Assembly (NCBI GenBank): GCA_024734555.1
Contig: JANPWX010000026.1
Location: 3,215,695-3,279,694, forward strand
DNA length: 64,000 nt
Direction of reading: 5' to 3'
Source: Trochalopteron elliotii
Taxonomy: Eukaryota > Chordata > Aves > Passeriformes > Leiothrichidae
Positions 1 through 13,555 of this stretch are shown in pieces. Numbering within the stretch: position 1 is the first letter of the stretch; every line of letters begins with the position of its first letter. Under the pieces are notes generated by a model. The model saw only the letters and a program-made list of their open reading frames with translations, did no database searches and had not been told where the DNA came from. A program made the position numbers and the translations under genes.

Positions 1-452
1 AAGTCACAGAGAGTTTAGGGTCCTTTGCTTACATGAATTGCAGCCCTAGTTTGGGAGAAGTCAGACTCATAGAGAAAGATATTAAGGAAAAAAAAATGAA
101 AAGCCAAGGAGTAATAAAGTGATTAGGAGAGGTGAGGAACAAAAACTGCTCAACAGAGATGTGAAATGAAATACTGTAGATGAAAGAAAAATTAACAATG
201 AAAAAAAAATGAAGGCTGAATCTTTATCAATAACATCTATAGCTTTTTTTTGAGTTGATATTTTTGGTTGCTTTGTTTTTTTGTTTTTAACTGCTACAAA
301 AGGACCAGAGAGACAAAAAATACACAGCATAGCTTTCAAAACAGTAATCATACTCTCAGGTATTTTCTTCTCCTTTTTCCATCCACAACTACATAATAAA
401 AGGTCTTAATGCACCAATGGTAAAGTTTCATTTTTATCTAGTGGAGAATTCA

Positions 453-457
453 AATAC
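453..457. repeat. Target-site duplication, left copy (aatac)
   Basis: The five bases aatac lie directly before the TG that begins the LTR in plus orientation. The same five bases follow its terminal CA at 1082-1086. A 5-bp duplication fits ERVL-type integration. Confidence 0.7.
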
Positions 458-1081
458 TGCTGCGGTGTCAGTGTCTCTTTGCCTGGGCCAGCCCTGGCCC
501 CACGGCAAGAAGGGGCACGGCTCGGTAGCTGAGTGGGCCTTGCCCATCCCGTGGGTGCTGGTTTGCCTGCAGGAGTGAAGTGATGACAGCAGGAAAGGAG
601 GAGACAGTCTGCTCAGGCTTCAACCACTGGCTTTATTCATCCCACAGTGGGGATAACCTCAGCTCAGGGTGTCTGCCCCAGCACAGACCCCTTGCCACTC
701 GGAGCCCCAAGCAGACCAAGAGAGAAAGAGACAAGGCACCTGAAAGTTACATCTTACATTCGGGGGAGGAATTTGGGGATGGGTTTGACTGAGGACAAAT
801 CAGGGACCATGTGGGCATGGCTCTGCAGGTAAATGACACATATTACAACAAATCAATAATTTAGGCCGGGAGACAGCCACAGTCTTGTCCAATCACTCAA
901 CGCCCTCACTGGAACATTCTAGACTTTTGGGAGAGGCTTCAAAGTGATAGACAAGACCCAGGGGCTGTATAACTTATGACTGACACATAATGAGGGTTGG
1001 GGTAAAACCAAAAAGGGTTAAACATGGGTGACATGGGACAAACCATTACAAATTATAAAAAACAATATAAAACAAGGAACA
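458..1081 (-). mobile_element. Solo LTR of an endogenous retrovirus (probably ERVL-like)
   Basis: This 624-bp block is much more GC-rich than its surroundings, most clearly at 470-570. Read on the minus strand it begins TGTTCCTTG and ends CCGCAGCA, the TG...CA ends of a retroviral LTR. It is flanked by an exact 5-bp duplication, aatac (453-457 and 1082-1086). A polyadenylation signal AATAAA lies on the minus strand at 632-637, leaving about 175 bases of R/U5 to the end, which is a normal LTR layout. No second LTR, primer-binding site, gag or pol remnant is visible on either side, so this is a solo LTR left by recombination between two LTRs. The ends and duplication are seen directly. The ERVL assignment comes from the 5-bp duplication and is inference. 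A 70-codon open frame at 580-792 lies inside the LTR and is not a gene. Confidence 0.8.
632..637 (-). promoter_or_regulatory. Polyadenylation signal AATAAA in the LTR
   Basis: tttatt on the plus strand reads AATAAA on the minus strand, in the LTR orientation and at the expected U3-R/R-U5 position. It supports the element's orientation. Whether it is used today is unknown. Confidence 0.6.
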
Positions 1082-1086
1082 AATAC
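1082..1086. repeat. Target-site duplication, right copy (aatac)
   Basis: This is an exact copy of 453-457, directly after the terminal CA at 1080-1081. The pair defines the LTR as 458-1081. Confidence 0.7.
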
Positions 1087-4000
1087 ATACATAAAAACTG
1101 ATAAAACCAAAAACACACCACTACAAAAGAGATGTATTAGAAATGTAAAATAATTCAAAGGAATATGGAAATTTTTAGCCACCCTAGGGCATCTGGAGAG
1201 TTGCCAGCACAATTCCCTAAAATTGAACAGAACAATTGTAAAGTATAGACAAAAGCACACATACAGAGTTACACATTTGAGAATTTGGGAGTCATTAATC
1301 TTGTATTTCAACATGTTGGGAAATATTTGTTTCCAGTGGTTTAAAGTCTTTTGGGGTATTTTTAAAACATTATGAGCTTCTGCAAAGAGTATCAAGCTCC
1401 TTAAATGTAACCATGACACCATTGGATTGTTACTGTGAAAACTTTTGCCATGTCTCCCTTTCTTGCACTCCCACTGTCAGATGCTGATTCTCTGGTTGGG
1501 AATTAGCTGTGATTCATAAACCACTACTACTGCAACACCAGATTCTCCATTTAAAGCACAAAGGTCTTACCCGAATTAATTAGCACAAGCGTGTTTCTGG
1601 TGTATCATTTGAACTGCTTGGTTAACTAACAATGTCGATAGCTGGGGGGTTTTGTTTATGTTTATATGATGAGGCAGCATTTGGGACTGAGGAATTATAT
1701 CACATTATATCCAATCCAATCAGGTCAGTTAAATGAAGCCAGGTGGCAGAAGATGAGGCCATCACTGAAGCTTTTGAAGTGTTACATCATATAAAAGTGT
1801 CATGGATGCTCAGCAAGTGCATAAATATCACTGAGGATGGCAACATTTGCTAATTCAGAGGACATAGAAAAAAATAATGTGAGCATATTTAGCTAGGTAT
1901 CAAAGCTAATTGCCCACCATCTGAAGAATAGAATGATGTAAGAAAAGAAACAAAGGAAAGGGTTAAAACCAATGCAAAGTTCAAGACTTTCTGAAAGAAG
2001 GTAAACAAATGACAACAAAATGAAATAGCAATGACAAGTGGGTTGATGTCACATACAGGAAAATTCAAAGATAAATCATAAGATTAGACAGCTGCAGAGC
2101 AAGAAAACACTAGCAGTTTTTCCTAGTCAATGCATTTTGTAGACCATAACTGTACCCCTATTACTGATGCTTTATTCAGCCTCCTCAAAATTTAGCAATT
2201 ATAAACTCCATCACCTGTTGTGACTTTTGGTGTCCCACCTCTCCATTTGTCAGTTTCTCTTAATTTTTTTTTCTTTAACTGAAAAAATTATGTGAGCATC
2301 TGAATAAATGATGGCAGGTAAGTAAGTTTAGAAAGGCGCACACTTAATTTGACCTTGGGCAACCAAAAAAAACCTCTTCCCAAAAAAGCTCCCTGTGATT
2401 CTGTAAACTCCCCACTAGTGGCTGCTTAACCATAGAAGTGTCTTAACTTTTTAAATCATCTTGTTTTTCACTTCAAAGCTTCCTAGAGTCTATTATTATA
2501 CTTCTAAGAGCATCCCAGCATCGGTTGGGATGTACAGCTCCAAGATTACCTTCTATACAAATCTAATTAATTTGTATTTATTTTAATCAAAACACCATTG
2601 CTCACTTATCCAGCTGAATCTGTCAAGAAAGATTCTCTCTCAAAAGAGATTCTGCATCCTGGTAGGCATACTTCTATGCAGTACTTCACTCCAAAGCTTC
2701 ACTTCCCCATTCGATTTGGGGATTGGTTCATTTCTATAAAGTATGTAAGACAGAAAATGGCAGTTTAGAATTTTTTTTTCAATCAGAACACCTGCAGAAT
2801 TAGCACATTTCTCTTTTTTTCCAAAAAAAGTAAGAAATCATGTTCAATTTTCTGAAAGACAGTTTGTGATAGCTACCTTAACTGCAGGGAGAATTTTTTC
2901 TCTACCTCTGAATAAGGATTTAACATGGATTTTTGTGTGTGTGTGTGTTTCCTTTTGGTTAGCTCTAAATATGAGCAAGAAAACTTAAAATTGCTTGGTG
3001 CTTTGGTTGCTTTCAAAATCACAAGATTTCACTTAGTCTTTCAAAGCTGATGCAGGAACCTTTGTTCCACACAGTATTCCTAATACCCATGCAAGGTACC
3101 AAGGCTTTAACTATTGATCTTAACTTCTCAGTATTAGAATAGAGCCTTATCACGTTTATCAGTCTAAATGATTGTCACTACAGATGCATATACTAACTAT
3201 GCTACATATAATAATCTGCTTGGTTGATTGGTTGATTTGGGTTTTTTTACACAAGGGCTAGGGCACCTATTCTTTGTTTGTTCACTTATAAACCAAATTC
3301 GTGACTGTGAGAAGTAAAATTTAAGTATTGAGAATAGGCTTATGCTGGTTCTATAACCACTGAAAAGTTTGAGAAAATGGCATTTACTACAATAACTAAT
3401 CTTTGCATTTTGAGCAGACTGGTGTGGAGCCATTAAGCAACTAGCAAGAAGTAAACTGTAGAGTTCAATATTTCATGCCCCCAATGCTGGCACCTAATCA
3501 AGCTTGGTAAGTTTCAATAATTTGTGCTTGGCAGATGAGCACTTCTTTCCTTAAACTGCCTTTGAAATATTGGACATTTCAGACAATGGTCAAAATTATT
3601 TCTTAGGTTGGAAAGAGTAAAACAATCAAGCAGAAACATAAATGGAGTAGGAAGCAATAAATAAGAAGAAAAGCACATAGACTGATTACTTCAGCAGTGA
3701 AATAGCTAGTAGCACTAATGAATTCCTCAAAACAGACAGGGAAGGTAAAATGTTTTGGTTTACATATGTACAAGTAAGTTAACAAACACTGACAAATTCT
3801 CCCATTCCTTTCATATATTTTCACATATTTTATGAATTAAAAAAAATAAAAACCACATCTAGATAGTATATTTTAACAAAATAATGCATTCTAGCAAAGC
3901 TGTATTTACCTGAAGACATACATCTGAGGCTCTGATAGATGTATCTCGAATATTAAAACCCTAATTGTTTTCTTCTCCATAAAGGCAGCAAATATGCTAA

Positions 4001-4484
4001 TAATATACTTTCTGATGGCCATAATTTCTTTCAGTTAACTTGTCTTTCAGTCAAGACCATGTTAAGATTATTTTCATCTATTTTTTGTCTGTAGGGCACC
4101 TAAGGGTAAAACATCTACAGTAAGCCTGATTTCCTCCCACTGACTGATAGTGAATTCATAACAGTCCAACTGCTTTAGTGCATATCTCAATATTATCTGT
4201 CAACTACTGTCTCACTACAAACATAAAACAGCTAAATGTAAAATAGTCACCCTTTGAGATTGATTTAATTTCAAGAAAAAACATTACTTCTCAAAGTCAA
4301 ATCAATATTAAAAAAGTACACCTAGATATCTTCAGTGATCCCATTCAACCTCAATGATGGTATGATTGCATAATTTCTGTTCCCCAAATTATTTTTCTCC
4401 AATATACAGCCTCAAAACTGTGCAGCTCAGGTATTTAGAGACATTTTTCTTCTCTGAAAATGTGCTTAAAGAGTTGAACAGGAT
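1087..4484. other. AT-rich non-coding DNA, no gene seen
   Basis: There is no recognisable exon, RNA gene or interspersed repeat here. A minus-strand open frame of 134 codons (1018-1422) starts beyond the LTR and runs into it. It has no known domain, and its length fits chance at this base composition. The only distinct feature is a short TG-dinucleotide run at 2934-2948. Confidence 0.6.
2934..2948. repeat. (TG)n microsatellite
   Basis: Seven and a half perfect TG units in otherwise AT-rich sequence. Ordinary short dinucleotide repeat. Confidence 0.9.
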
Positions 4485-4638
4485 GACAGGGAAGGGGTTG
4501 AGCCACCATCCCTGGAGGTATTTAAAAGATGTGTGGATGTGGCACATGGTTTGGTGACAGACTTGGCAGTGCTGGGTTAGTGTTTGGAGCCAATGATCTT
4601 AGAGGTCTCTTCCAACCTAAATGATTCTATTATTCTTT
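4485..4638 (+). mobile_element. CR1 LINE, 5'-truncated 3' end
   Basis: This stretch matches the 3' end of avian CR1 non-LTR retrotransposons as I know them. It contains CATCCCTGGAGGTATTTAAA, then GTGTGGATGTGGCAC, then a block around ATGATCTTAGAGGTCTCTTC. It ends in the ATTCTATTATTC octamer-like tail typical of CR1. The middle has a small deletion compared with common copies, after GTGGCAC. No reverse transcriptase remains, which is usual because CR1 copies are mostly severely 5'-truncated. The 5' limit is approximate, since similarity fades before about 4485. CR1 inserts normally lack target-site duplications, and none was seen. The element is dead and non-coding. Confidence 0.9.
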
Positions 4639-7600
4639 GATGCAGTGCCTAAGAACAGATGTTAAAACACCATTATCATTATCATTACTGTTATTCACTT
4701 GACTGTTGAAGGGCAGAGTTCACTGCTTTAACTGGCATTGGCAGAATACATGGATTTCAAAGCAAATGTTTTAAAATTATGCTTATGGTAAATGAATTTT
4801 GTATGCTGTAGTGGTTTAATATGTTTCCCTTAGCCAGACTGTACCATCTTGCAATACAGAGCTGAAATGTTTGGCCTTATATACTAAAAATTCCTAACAC
4901 CCAAACAAAGCTTTTTGAATTTAAGAATGCATTCTACATATATTATGCTTGAATATATATATATTTATATTTACACATACAAATTTATCCTACATGAACA
5001 GAAATTGATGAAATACATTGCATTTATCTATTTTAAAGGAGTAAAGGAAAATTTTTTTTTTAAATACTTGTTTTCTGATTTCTTAATTTTTCTAAAAATA
5101 AATAAAATCAAGAGACAGCCACTTTTCTAACTGGTAGTTTTGCGATTTTTGCGCTGTAGTCAACATATGCTACTTTGGCTGTCTTTTTAAGATTAAGAAA
5201 TAGAAATACTCATTAATTTTCAAAAATGCCAAGAATGTGTTCAAACTCTGTAAATATAGTTATCTTGGAATCTGTGCACCACAAAAGAAAAGGCTTCTAT
5301 CATTTCTGGGCTAAGTTTGAGTCCTTTGCATGTGCAGGCCCAAAAACAACTGGCTTACAGTACTTTTGGTCAATGGAGGTAACACTGTGTGTCTGTACCA
5401 ATATTTGAGGATAGTCCTGAAAATTTTAGGTGTATGGCAATTAAAATAGCCCAAGCACCTGAAGAAATAAGTTTCCTATATTTTGTTTTACTTATTCATG
5501 TGAAGCTGATAGAATAAAAATCTCCATACCCCTCTAAAAGATAAAAGCTATGAAATGCCACTCACAGTGTCAGCAATATTTAGTCATCATAAAAAAACAT
5601 CTATCGGACAAGAAGCCTGACCATCTGCCACAATAAATGCATTCAAATATTTTATAATGGGAGAGGCTAAGTTAGAAAGTCTTTAGTTTAGAGGAAATAA
5701 TAACTAATGTCACTAAGAGTAACAAGCTGAATGAAACAATAAAAACTAGCAGAGAATTAAGACTTAATTCCTAAAGCAATCAACACCCCCTTTTATTATT
5801 CTTCTATATTGCTTTTTGAAGAACAATCACTCCAATGTTTTACCCATGGTTCTACTGTCAAGTTTCAAATTGCTACTGTTCTGAGCAAAGCTGGCAAAAA
5901 GAATTCTAGACTTAATCTATCACTTTAAATAAGCGAGTAAATTGAACATATGGGCCAACTCACCACCAAAGCTTCTGTCCCGTAACTGTCGTATACTGGA
6001 TGTGCAATTAAATTTAGTATGAAATAAACAAAGTATCAGGGTATGCCAGATATACACCTTTAAATTCCCTTCTTTAATACTAGATTTTAACAAATTGTCA
6101 GTAAACATTAAAAAAAATCAGTTTTAATGAACTGCATCAAAACCATTTTTAAAAATGAAAAAGTCAGCTAGCAATTAGTTTTTAATTGCCTGTCTTCATG
6201 TCATCTTAATTAGTAGCAGACTATAATTTTTGGTTTGGCCTATTAGTTTCTCAGCATGATTGGTTTTGGTTTATACTATTTTAAGGTAATTCAGTATTAC
6301 ATTTTTCAGATTGGTTATAATTTAGTTATTTAATTACAGTACATTGCTCCAGTCAGTAGCAATCCCAAGTGAACTAATCATCAAACTAGAGTTGTGTACA
6401 CACTGAAGGTATACTGTGATTTTTTTCTGATACTTTAGCTAAATATCTAAATCATATTACTTATTATGAGCTAACTGAAGAATTCCATTTAATAACACAA
6501 TCACAATAATTATTAAGTTCTACTTAAACTGAATTAAATAATTATCATTAAACAGCTACTTGTTTATGGTTTGTTCACATGCTACATACAGTAGAATAGT
6601 GAGGCTGCCCTTAAAACTGTAGCTATTGGAGCTATATAAAGAATAAAAATAATTATAATAATAACCAAAACAACCCAAACCCACTCTCAAACTGCAAACA
6701 GTCACCCAGGGAACAGAAGCAGAACAGAAAGGGATGTTTGGAATACGATCTATAGTATACAGTACAGAATAGGCACAACAATTCTGTTCAGCCTCAGAAG
6801 GGCAGATGAAGCATCCCACTGTGTCAGGATGGGAAAGGAAGACTGTAGTCTCAGAAGGGTTGAAATTTACTTCTGGCTCTATGCTTTGCTGAAGTCATTC
6901 ATTGGAGTTGGTCGTTCACTATAGCTCTCACATAAATGCTGAGGGGCTGTATCAAAAGAAAATGACATGAGTTGAGGAACCAGTTTGACTACTTTGGATC
7001 TCCCCTTGACAGTATCATTTGAGAAGGAAAAGATAATGGAGGTGGTAACAGGCTATAGGGTTTTCCTGTGCAGCAAATTCTACAGGGAGGATGCTGAAAG
7101 ATGAGCTCACAAGGGGAACATGAAGGAACCATGGTTCCCACACGCCTGAGAAAGGGCTACTGGACTTAGCTAGCTGAAGCCAATCTGTATTTTGATGATG
7201 CTGGCATAGCTGAGTATTTTTATATTTCCATCCTTCTTTGTCTTCCTTCTAAAACCTGAGTCAAAGAGGGAATAGGAAATTCCCAGAATTCAATCTAAAT
7301 GCCATCAAAACAAAACAATGCATTTTTGGTGCAGTATAGCTAGTATTTAACCTGAGCAAATGAAGAACATAAGGTTTACTTTCCTCTACATTCCTTCTCT
7401 CTGCAGGAGGAAAACAATGTCACAAAGGAGAACACCCTTGATTTCTGTGGCGTGTGTTTTCCATAGACTATTAGTTAGGTGGGATTTAGCCCACTATAAA
7501 CAATGCCGTAAGATCAGATATTAGACCTCACTTACTAAAATCAGCATTAAAACTCTCTTTTTACTGAACCTGGAGCAGGGTCAGCATTCTGATGCATAGG

Positions 7601-8380
7601 AAGAAAAGCAACCATATGTGCTCAAATGACGACCTAAATATACAAGTAGATGGGATATACAGGAATGAGAGATCAATTAGAACAAAGTGTTGTTATGTAC
7701 AGACTTACTGGTAACACTGAAATGTTCAGTAAAACAGAAGCAAAAAACTTCAGTATTACCCCAAGAATTACTGTAAGCAACCACAGCCTGTGTAAATTAT
7801 CTTCATGAATGGCACTGAAGAGTAATCTTGGCATTCATCACAAAAGGGAAAGTATATGAAATCTCACCTGCTGGTAGAGAGAAGGGAAAATATCAGCTAG
7901 GTGTTCTTTGTGGTTCATAATTACATGCTGCTCAAACTCCATTGCTATGCAATAAATAGGCACCACAACTAAAACTTTCACCTCTTACAACCAGTAACAG
8001 CAATTTACCTCTGTGAGCTTTTCATAAGAGAATTTATAGAGACTTCTGAGTAACATGATTCTCTTCTTATAAACAATGCTGACTTTATTTTAGCTAACAA
8101 ACTTAAAAGATAAGCAGGTTTCACCATGGTTTTTTTCAAACCATCAGAAACTCTTATTATGTGCTTTTAAGCTCAATTCTTGTTTTGCTGAATTTAGCAA
8201 GTGTTACTACATGATTAAAAATGGATGTATAAACAGGTAACAGGCTGAGATCCTTTGTGCTTGAAAAAGCAGAAACAAGAAAATGAGGTTGCCTCCTCCC
8301 CAAGCAGTGCACAATCTAAGCCTAAGATGAGACTAAAGATAGACTGGAAACTATGAAAGGCATTTCCAGCAGTGCCAAGC

Positions 8381-8400
8381 AAAAAAAAAAAAAAAAAAAA
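8381..8400 (+). repeat. Poly(A) tract, 20 bases
   Basis: Uninterrupted run of 20 A on the plus strand. The preceding sequence does not match a SINE or LINE I recognise, so it cannot be assigned to a retroposon tail. Confidence 0.9.
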
Positions 8401-9171
8401 GAGTCCTCTAATCATATGTTCACTATCAAATTCATTTAAGATGTTTCTCACTGCTCCTTAGGGCACTGGCTTCCATGGGTACCTGTGATGAGTTGAATGT
8501 AACCCATTCCCCATTTTTTCACTGCTTTTAAGGTATGGGCTGGGTTAGGTACAACTAGCCTACTATGGAACATAGGAAGTGCAGAGTGCCACTCCTCCCT
8601 GTGCTTCTCCAAATGAAGGGTCTGGTTAAGGTGGATAATCACCACTGAGAAACTCCTCTTTGAGCTACAACTTCTGTTTGTCCCACACATGGACAATTAA
8701 ACTTCTCAAGTATTTGGGGATCTCTGAAGCTGAAAAGCACTACAAGTGTCAAGTCTTATACTCCTCACTTAGTCACAAGTGATAGCTTTGAGAAGTGATT
8801 TTCCTAAATAAAAAGAACAGTTGGTTGTTTTTTTCTTTTCATAACAAACGCATGCCATTTTTATTTATTTGTTCAACAAATTTGTTCTGAGTCTAAGAGA
8901 AATTAGCAGTTTTGCAAGGGAAAACAAATACCTGCTTTTATAAATTGAATAAAATTGTAAATTTTGAAAGCCTTAATCAATCAAATTTAAATGCCACAAG
9001 ATTTGTAGAGACCGGCACAGTTTTTCTAGCAGAAAACTCTTAGCAGAAATAATTAGTTTGGAATGTAATACTGACATAGATTTAAAAGAAAATAACAAAG
9101 ACAACAATATATTTCACAATCAGCGAAATCTTGGTAAATGCCAGCACAGGAAAAAAAAATTTAAAAAGGAG

Positions 9172-9192
9172 ATATATATATATATATATATA
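9172..9192. repeat. (AT)n microsatellite
   Basis: Perfect alternating AT run of 21 bases. Likely polymorphic, with no other role evident. Confidence 0.9.
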
Positions 9193-12100
9193 ATGATTCA
9201 CAGAATTGGATAATATTTTTTCACTGGTGAAATATTTGTTCACTGGTGAAAATACCTGTAGCTTTTGCCTTATCTTGAGAATATATGCAAGATTTCACAC
9301 TGTTTGGATCACAAAACAAATTATTGAATCAAAGCCCTTTCTTTGACTAGCTTCTCCCACTCTCCATAAGAATACTTCTCTGTCCAAGCTTAATAAGCAT
9401 AATATTTGTAATAATAGAAAGAAGATTTTAGTTACTGATACACTGGACCCAAAGTAAGTAGAATTTATAACTGTCCCACTAAAACCTTGAACCAACAATG
9501 AGTGGGCCATGACCCAGCTAACAACTGGAGCAAAACCACAGTAGAATATCCAGGGGCTTATTTCTCTTTCCCATGAAATCATGAACAAAGACTAATGCTG
9601 AAACAAATGGACTAATGAGGAAAGAAAGAATGAGATTCTGATCCACAGTAACTGAATAGGAGACATTCTGGCAGCAGCTTCTCTTCAAAGGGCTTCAGCC
9701 CAACATCTTCCTCCGATTTCAGCTGGAGAAGCAATTATACACTGAGGGCTATAAAGAACAGACTTGGTTTTAAGAAATCGGAAATGTTTTGACATGGCTT
9801 CTAAACAAAACATGTACTACATATATAAAGCCATGCAAAAAACCTGCTTGGTTTAATGTTTCATTACAAACTGGGAACACAGCCCACATTAACTGAAAGG
9901 TTCACATAGCTTTTGTATGAACTTGGGCCAAGATATGTTATGGTTTCACATCAAAACCTGTCAGAAATTTGTGCGTTTTGCATGGTTGCAGTGTGAAATT
10001 GGGTGAAACCAGTATTTTACTTGGAATTCTGGGATCCAGCTGAATCCAAACACAAATCAAAATTCAATGAACTTAAAGGCAAGTAGATTAAAGTCTTCTT
10101 AAAAAAATTATAAACTCAACATGTTTTGCACAGCTATGAATGGAACCTCTTTTTCAGATCATCCAACACTGATCAAATGTCAAGGAGAGGGTTCAGAAGT
10201 CTTGCGGTCTTTGAAAAACCTGTACTCATTAAGCTCTGAAACAGTTCCGTTGAAACTGGTGTAAGTACATCTTGTGGACAAAACTACTCAAGCCACACTG
10301 TTACTTTCACAGACTTTTCTTAAATTGCTTGGAAAAGAATTCAAGCTGAATTATATAACTATATTTTACATGTAATTGAGCATATTTGTTAACACACCTA
10401 CAGACAATACATCTGCCCCTAAACATGATAAAAGTTTCTAAAGTTAGCAAAGTAACAACTTCTTCTTCCAGGAAAGACATGAATACAAGGGAACAGGAAG
10501 AACAGAATATGATGTAGAGGAAGTGACACATTCTGACTACTTCCTAGAACCTTATGTAGACATTTATACCTATTAAGGAAAGGTAGTAAAATGGCAGTCC
10601 GGATATAATAAATCAAAAGGGCAGGACCTTTTCTCTTTTTTATGTTTTTACCTGCAGAGAACAGTACTACACAACTCAGTCTAGGAAAAAACTGTTTCAT
10701 GTTGACGAGGTCATATGTTTCAAATCCTCGTATACTGCAGTGAAGTATTCTTAAATCATTCCACAAATACAGGAAGAGGAATACCAGTTTAAAAATGTGA
10801 CTTATTGAATCCACCTGATTAAAAAAAACCAATTCAAAACAGCATTAGTACTGGGACTGCAGAAAAACAATAACTCTCAAACTGAGTTTACATGTGAAAT
10901 ATGAATATGTGCTAGAGGGTGGTACATGGCTTTTGTGTCAAGTCAAGTAACATAATTTATATGATTTAGGTTAACTACTAACTTCAGTTTTTACCTCTAT
11001 GAAGTATCTCTTGGATTAACTGAGGTTAAATTCAGGGTGTTAATCTACCTTAAAACCAAACTCCTAACCTACTTTAAAAGATTTTTTTTGTCTCATGTTC
11101 ATCAATACACATTAAGAAGTCAACTATGACTTGCTATTAATTTTCACACCTCTATTTAAGGGGTAAGTATTGGATAAGGAGAGAACAGGCTGAAGCAAAT
11201 ATAGGTAAAATAGATGTTTCCGGCTGCATTTTAGAATACTGTATCAAGCTGTCAATGAACACTCAAAGGCATAAGTAGTTCTTTCTAAAAAGCCATGGGA
11301 AACAGGAAAGGTACTTTTAAAAAATGAGAAAACACAGAAATGTAAACCAAATGGGATAAGCTCAATATTCAGAAAAAACACTGGGATAAATTACACTATT
11401 GATAAATTTTAAACACATGAAAGGTAACATTCAGAACAGATCTGTCAATAATACCAACATCACACCAGAGTGAACTATAATATATTTCTAAAATGTACTC
11501 TGAAAATCGGAAATCTCTCTAAACTCTGTAGAGTGAGAGATATACTATATATTATAGAAAGATTGGTTCACTGTGAAAAAAGTTTCCACTGAAAAACATT
11601 AGAACATTAGTAATTTTGTACTATATTGTGCAGCTCTGTTTTTACAGTTTTACTTCAAAGTTGTCAGACAAGGAAAACAAAAGAAGCACTCAGATTACTT
11701 CTGCTTAGGGAGATGGGAAGAAGGAAAAAGATTTCCTCATATCAGCTCAAAGAACTGAACATTGTAGAAGTTTGTGGAGACAAAAAATCAGTTCCCTTCT
11801 CTAACGGAGAGAACTTCCATAAAATGTAAAGACACCATGATATCCCTGCAGAAGTAGAAATTTAGGCTGCCCTTGAACATCTCCCTCACCAAAGTTCAGC
11901 ACATTTCAAGCAGAAAGAGCACAAGAGCCAGCTGACATTCAGTGATGCTTCACAGCACTGAAAGCTTCTACAAATGCCATTTCTACACACAGAACCTGAC
12001 TAAGGAGGAAGAAAAAATTAGTTGTTTTCTCCCTCTGTCCATTAAAGCGTAATATCAACGTAAGCAGATTATTTCTTATTCAGTGGATGTCTTCCTTTTG

Positions 12101-13513
12101 TTCACTTCTGTAACAGGTTCTAAATGTTTTTGTGGTTTTACATTAAGTAACCAAAGGCTGTAAGAATTTTCATGCAACAAACCACAAATTCCATAATGCA
12201 CATTCACACTTGATGTGTCTTGCTCTGAGAGCCAATAAATTAAGAAATGAGGGGAAACACTGTGCTGTTTGATCTTTGCACTCTTCTTATTCTAGTAGGG
12301 GACTTTTCAAATCCACACCTGGAGACATCATTATTACACCACTCTGGTGTAAGTGTAGAAAGAGGAAAAACTTCTCTTAGAGGACTACAACAGAGAGGCA
12401 TATCTTTATAGTCTTATAATCATGTTATGATGATGATAAAGCACAACAGAGGCCAAAGGTATATCATGCTTTTTTCATACTCAGGCAATCTGAATGTTCT
12501 GTGTAATTGCTGCTGAACTGATCCTTATAAACAGAGTTGTGAAACAACTTATTTCTACTGTGCATTTGCCGCGAGTGCTTCAGTATCAGGAATTCATTCA
12601 GTGCATTGCCTGTGCTTTCTAAAACTAAAAAACTCAGGCAAATTGCTATGGTCCTTTGCTTTTTAGATATTATATTTAGACAGAAGAAAGGTTTTCCTTT
12701 TTTTTTTTTTTCATTGTATCATTTCAAGCAAATATCCAAAGTCAGAGGATGCACCATCTGGAAGGCAGTTTGCCTAATTGGTGCTCCCTGTGGCATTCAC
12801 GAATCTGGTGTTTTGGGATAAGTGTTCACAATTGGATTTTATGTGCATAGTACCTGGGAGGATTGTTTGACACTTGCATCATTAAAATTAGTAAAATCTA
12901 TTGGAATGAAGGCAAGCCTGAAGAATTATAAATGTCTTAATATTACTTAGTTTAATCTTAATGTCCCAAACTCTGTAAAGAAATTATTTCCAAAAGGTTT
13001 CTCCTTCTTGCCTTTTCCATGTCAAAATTTAATGGTGTCCTTACACAATTGAAAGAAAAGGTAGGTAGAATGAAAAGATTTTAATATATTAATATTCTCA
13101 CTTAGATCAAGAAAGTTCCCACAATGCCACAGATATCTGTATTCTAACTATATCTAACAGATCTAAACAGATACCTAGACTTATATCTAGTATTTATATA
13201 GTAGCAAAGAAGATAAACCTTTATTTATGGTCTTTGTTATTGGTATTGCTAGCTCACTCAAATATTTTAATACTCATTATCTAGGGCACTGGAATGAACT
13301 TATCCCAAGCAATCTGCTACCACCTGAAGAAAACGCAGTTCTGGGTTTTGAGGAAAAAGAACACTTCCGCGTATATTTCAGTTTTATCTTTGACAATGCA
13401 TTAAAAAAAAAAAAGAAAATTAAAGTGAGCCTTCACAGAGAGTCCAGAAAGTCAGCCCTGTATAAGCTGTTCCTCATTAATCTTCCTTCTTATTTGTTTA
13501 AGTAATAAGAACT

Positions 13514-13555
13514 CATGTAACTCTACATGTATACTTCTACTTCACTAGAAGTATA
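13514..13555. repeat. Two adjacent short inverted repeats
   Basis: CATGTA (13514-13519) and TACATG (13524-13529) form a 6-bp hairpin with a 4-base loop. Directly after it, TATACTTCTA (13530-13539) and TAGAAGTATA (13546-13555) form a perfect 10-bp stem with a 6-base loop. There is no T-run or flanking duplication to suggest a terminator or MITE. It may be chance. Confidence 0.6.

Noticed and set aside
1018..1422. Minus-strand open frame of 134 codons next to an LTR, considered as a retroviral remnant
   Set aside because: The translation shows no gag, pol or env motif. It lies partly inside the LTR, and the solo LTR has a duplication on both sides, so no internal region is expected.
2385..2420. 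CTGTGATTCTGTAAACTCC considered as a CR1/SINE tail
   Set aside because: Only the short tail-like motif is present. The upstream sequence lacks any CR1 3' end similarity.
10419..10832. Minus-strand open frame of 137 codons
   Set aside because: No recognisable domain, no clear splice or promoter context, and a length that fits chance for this composition across six frames.
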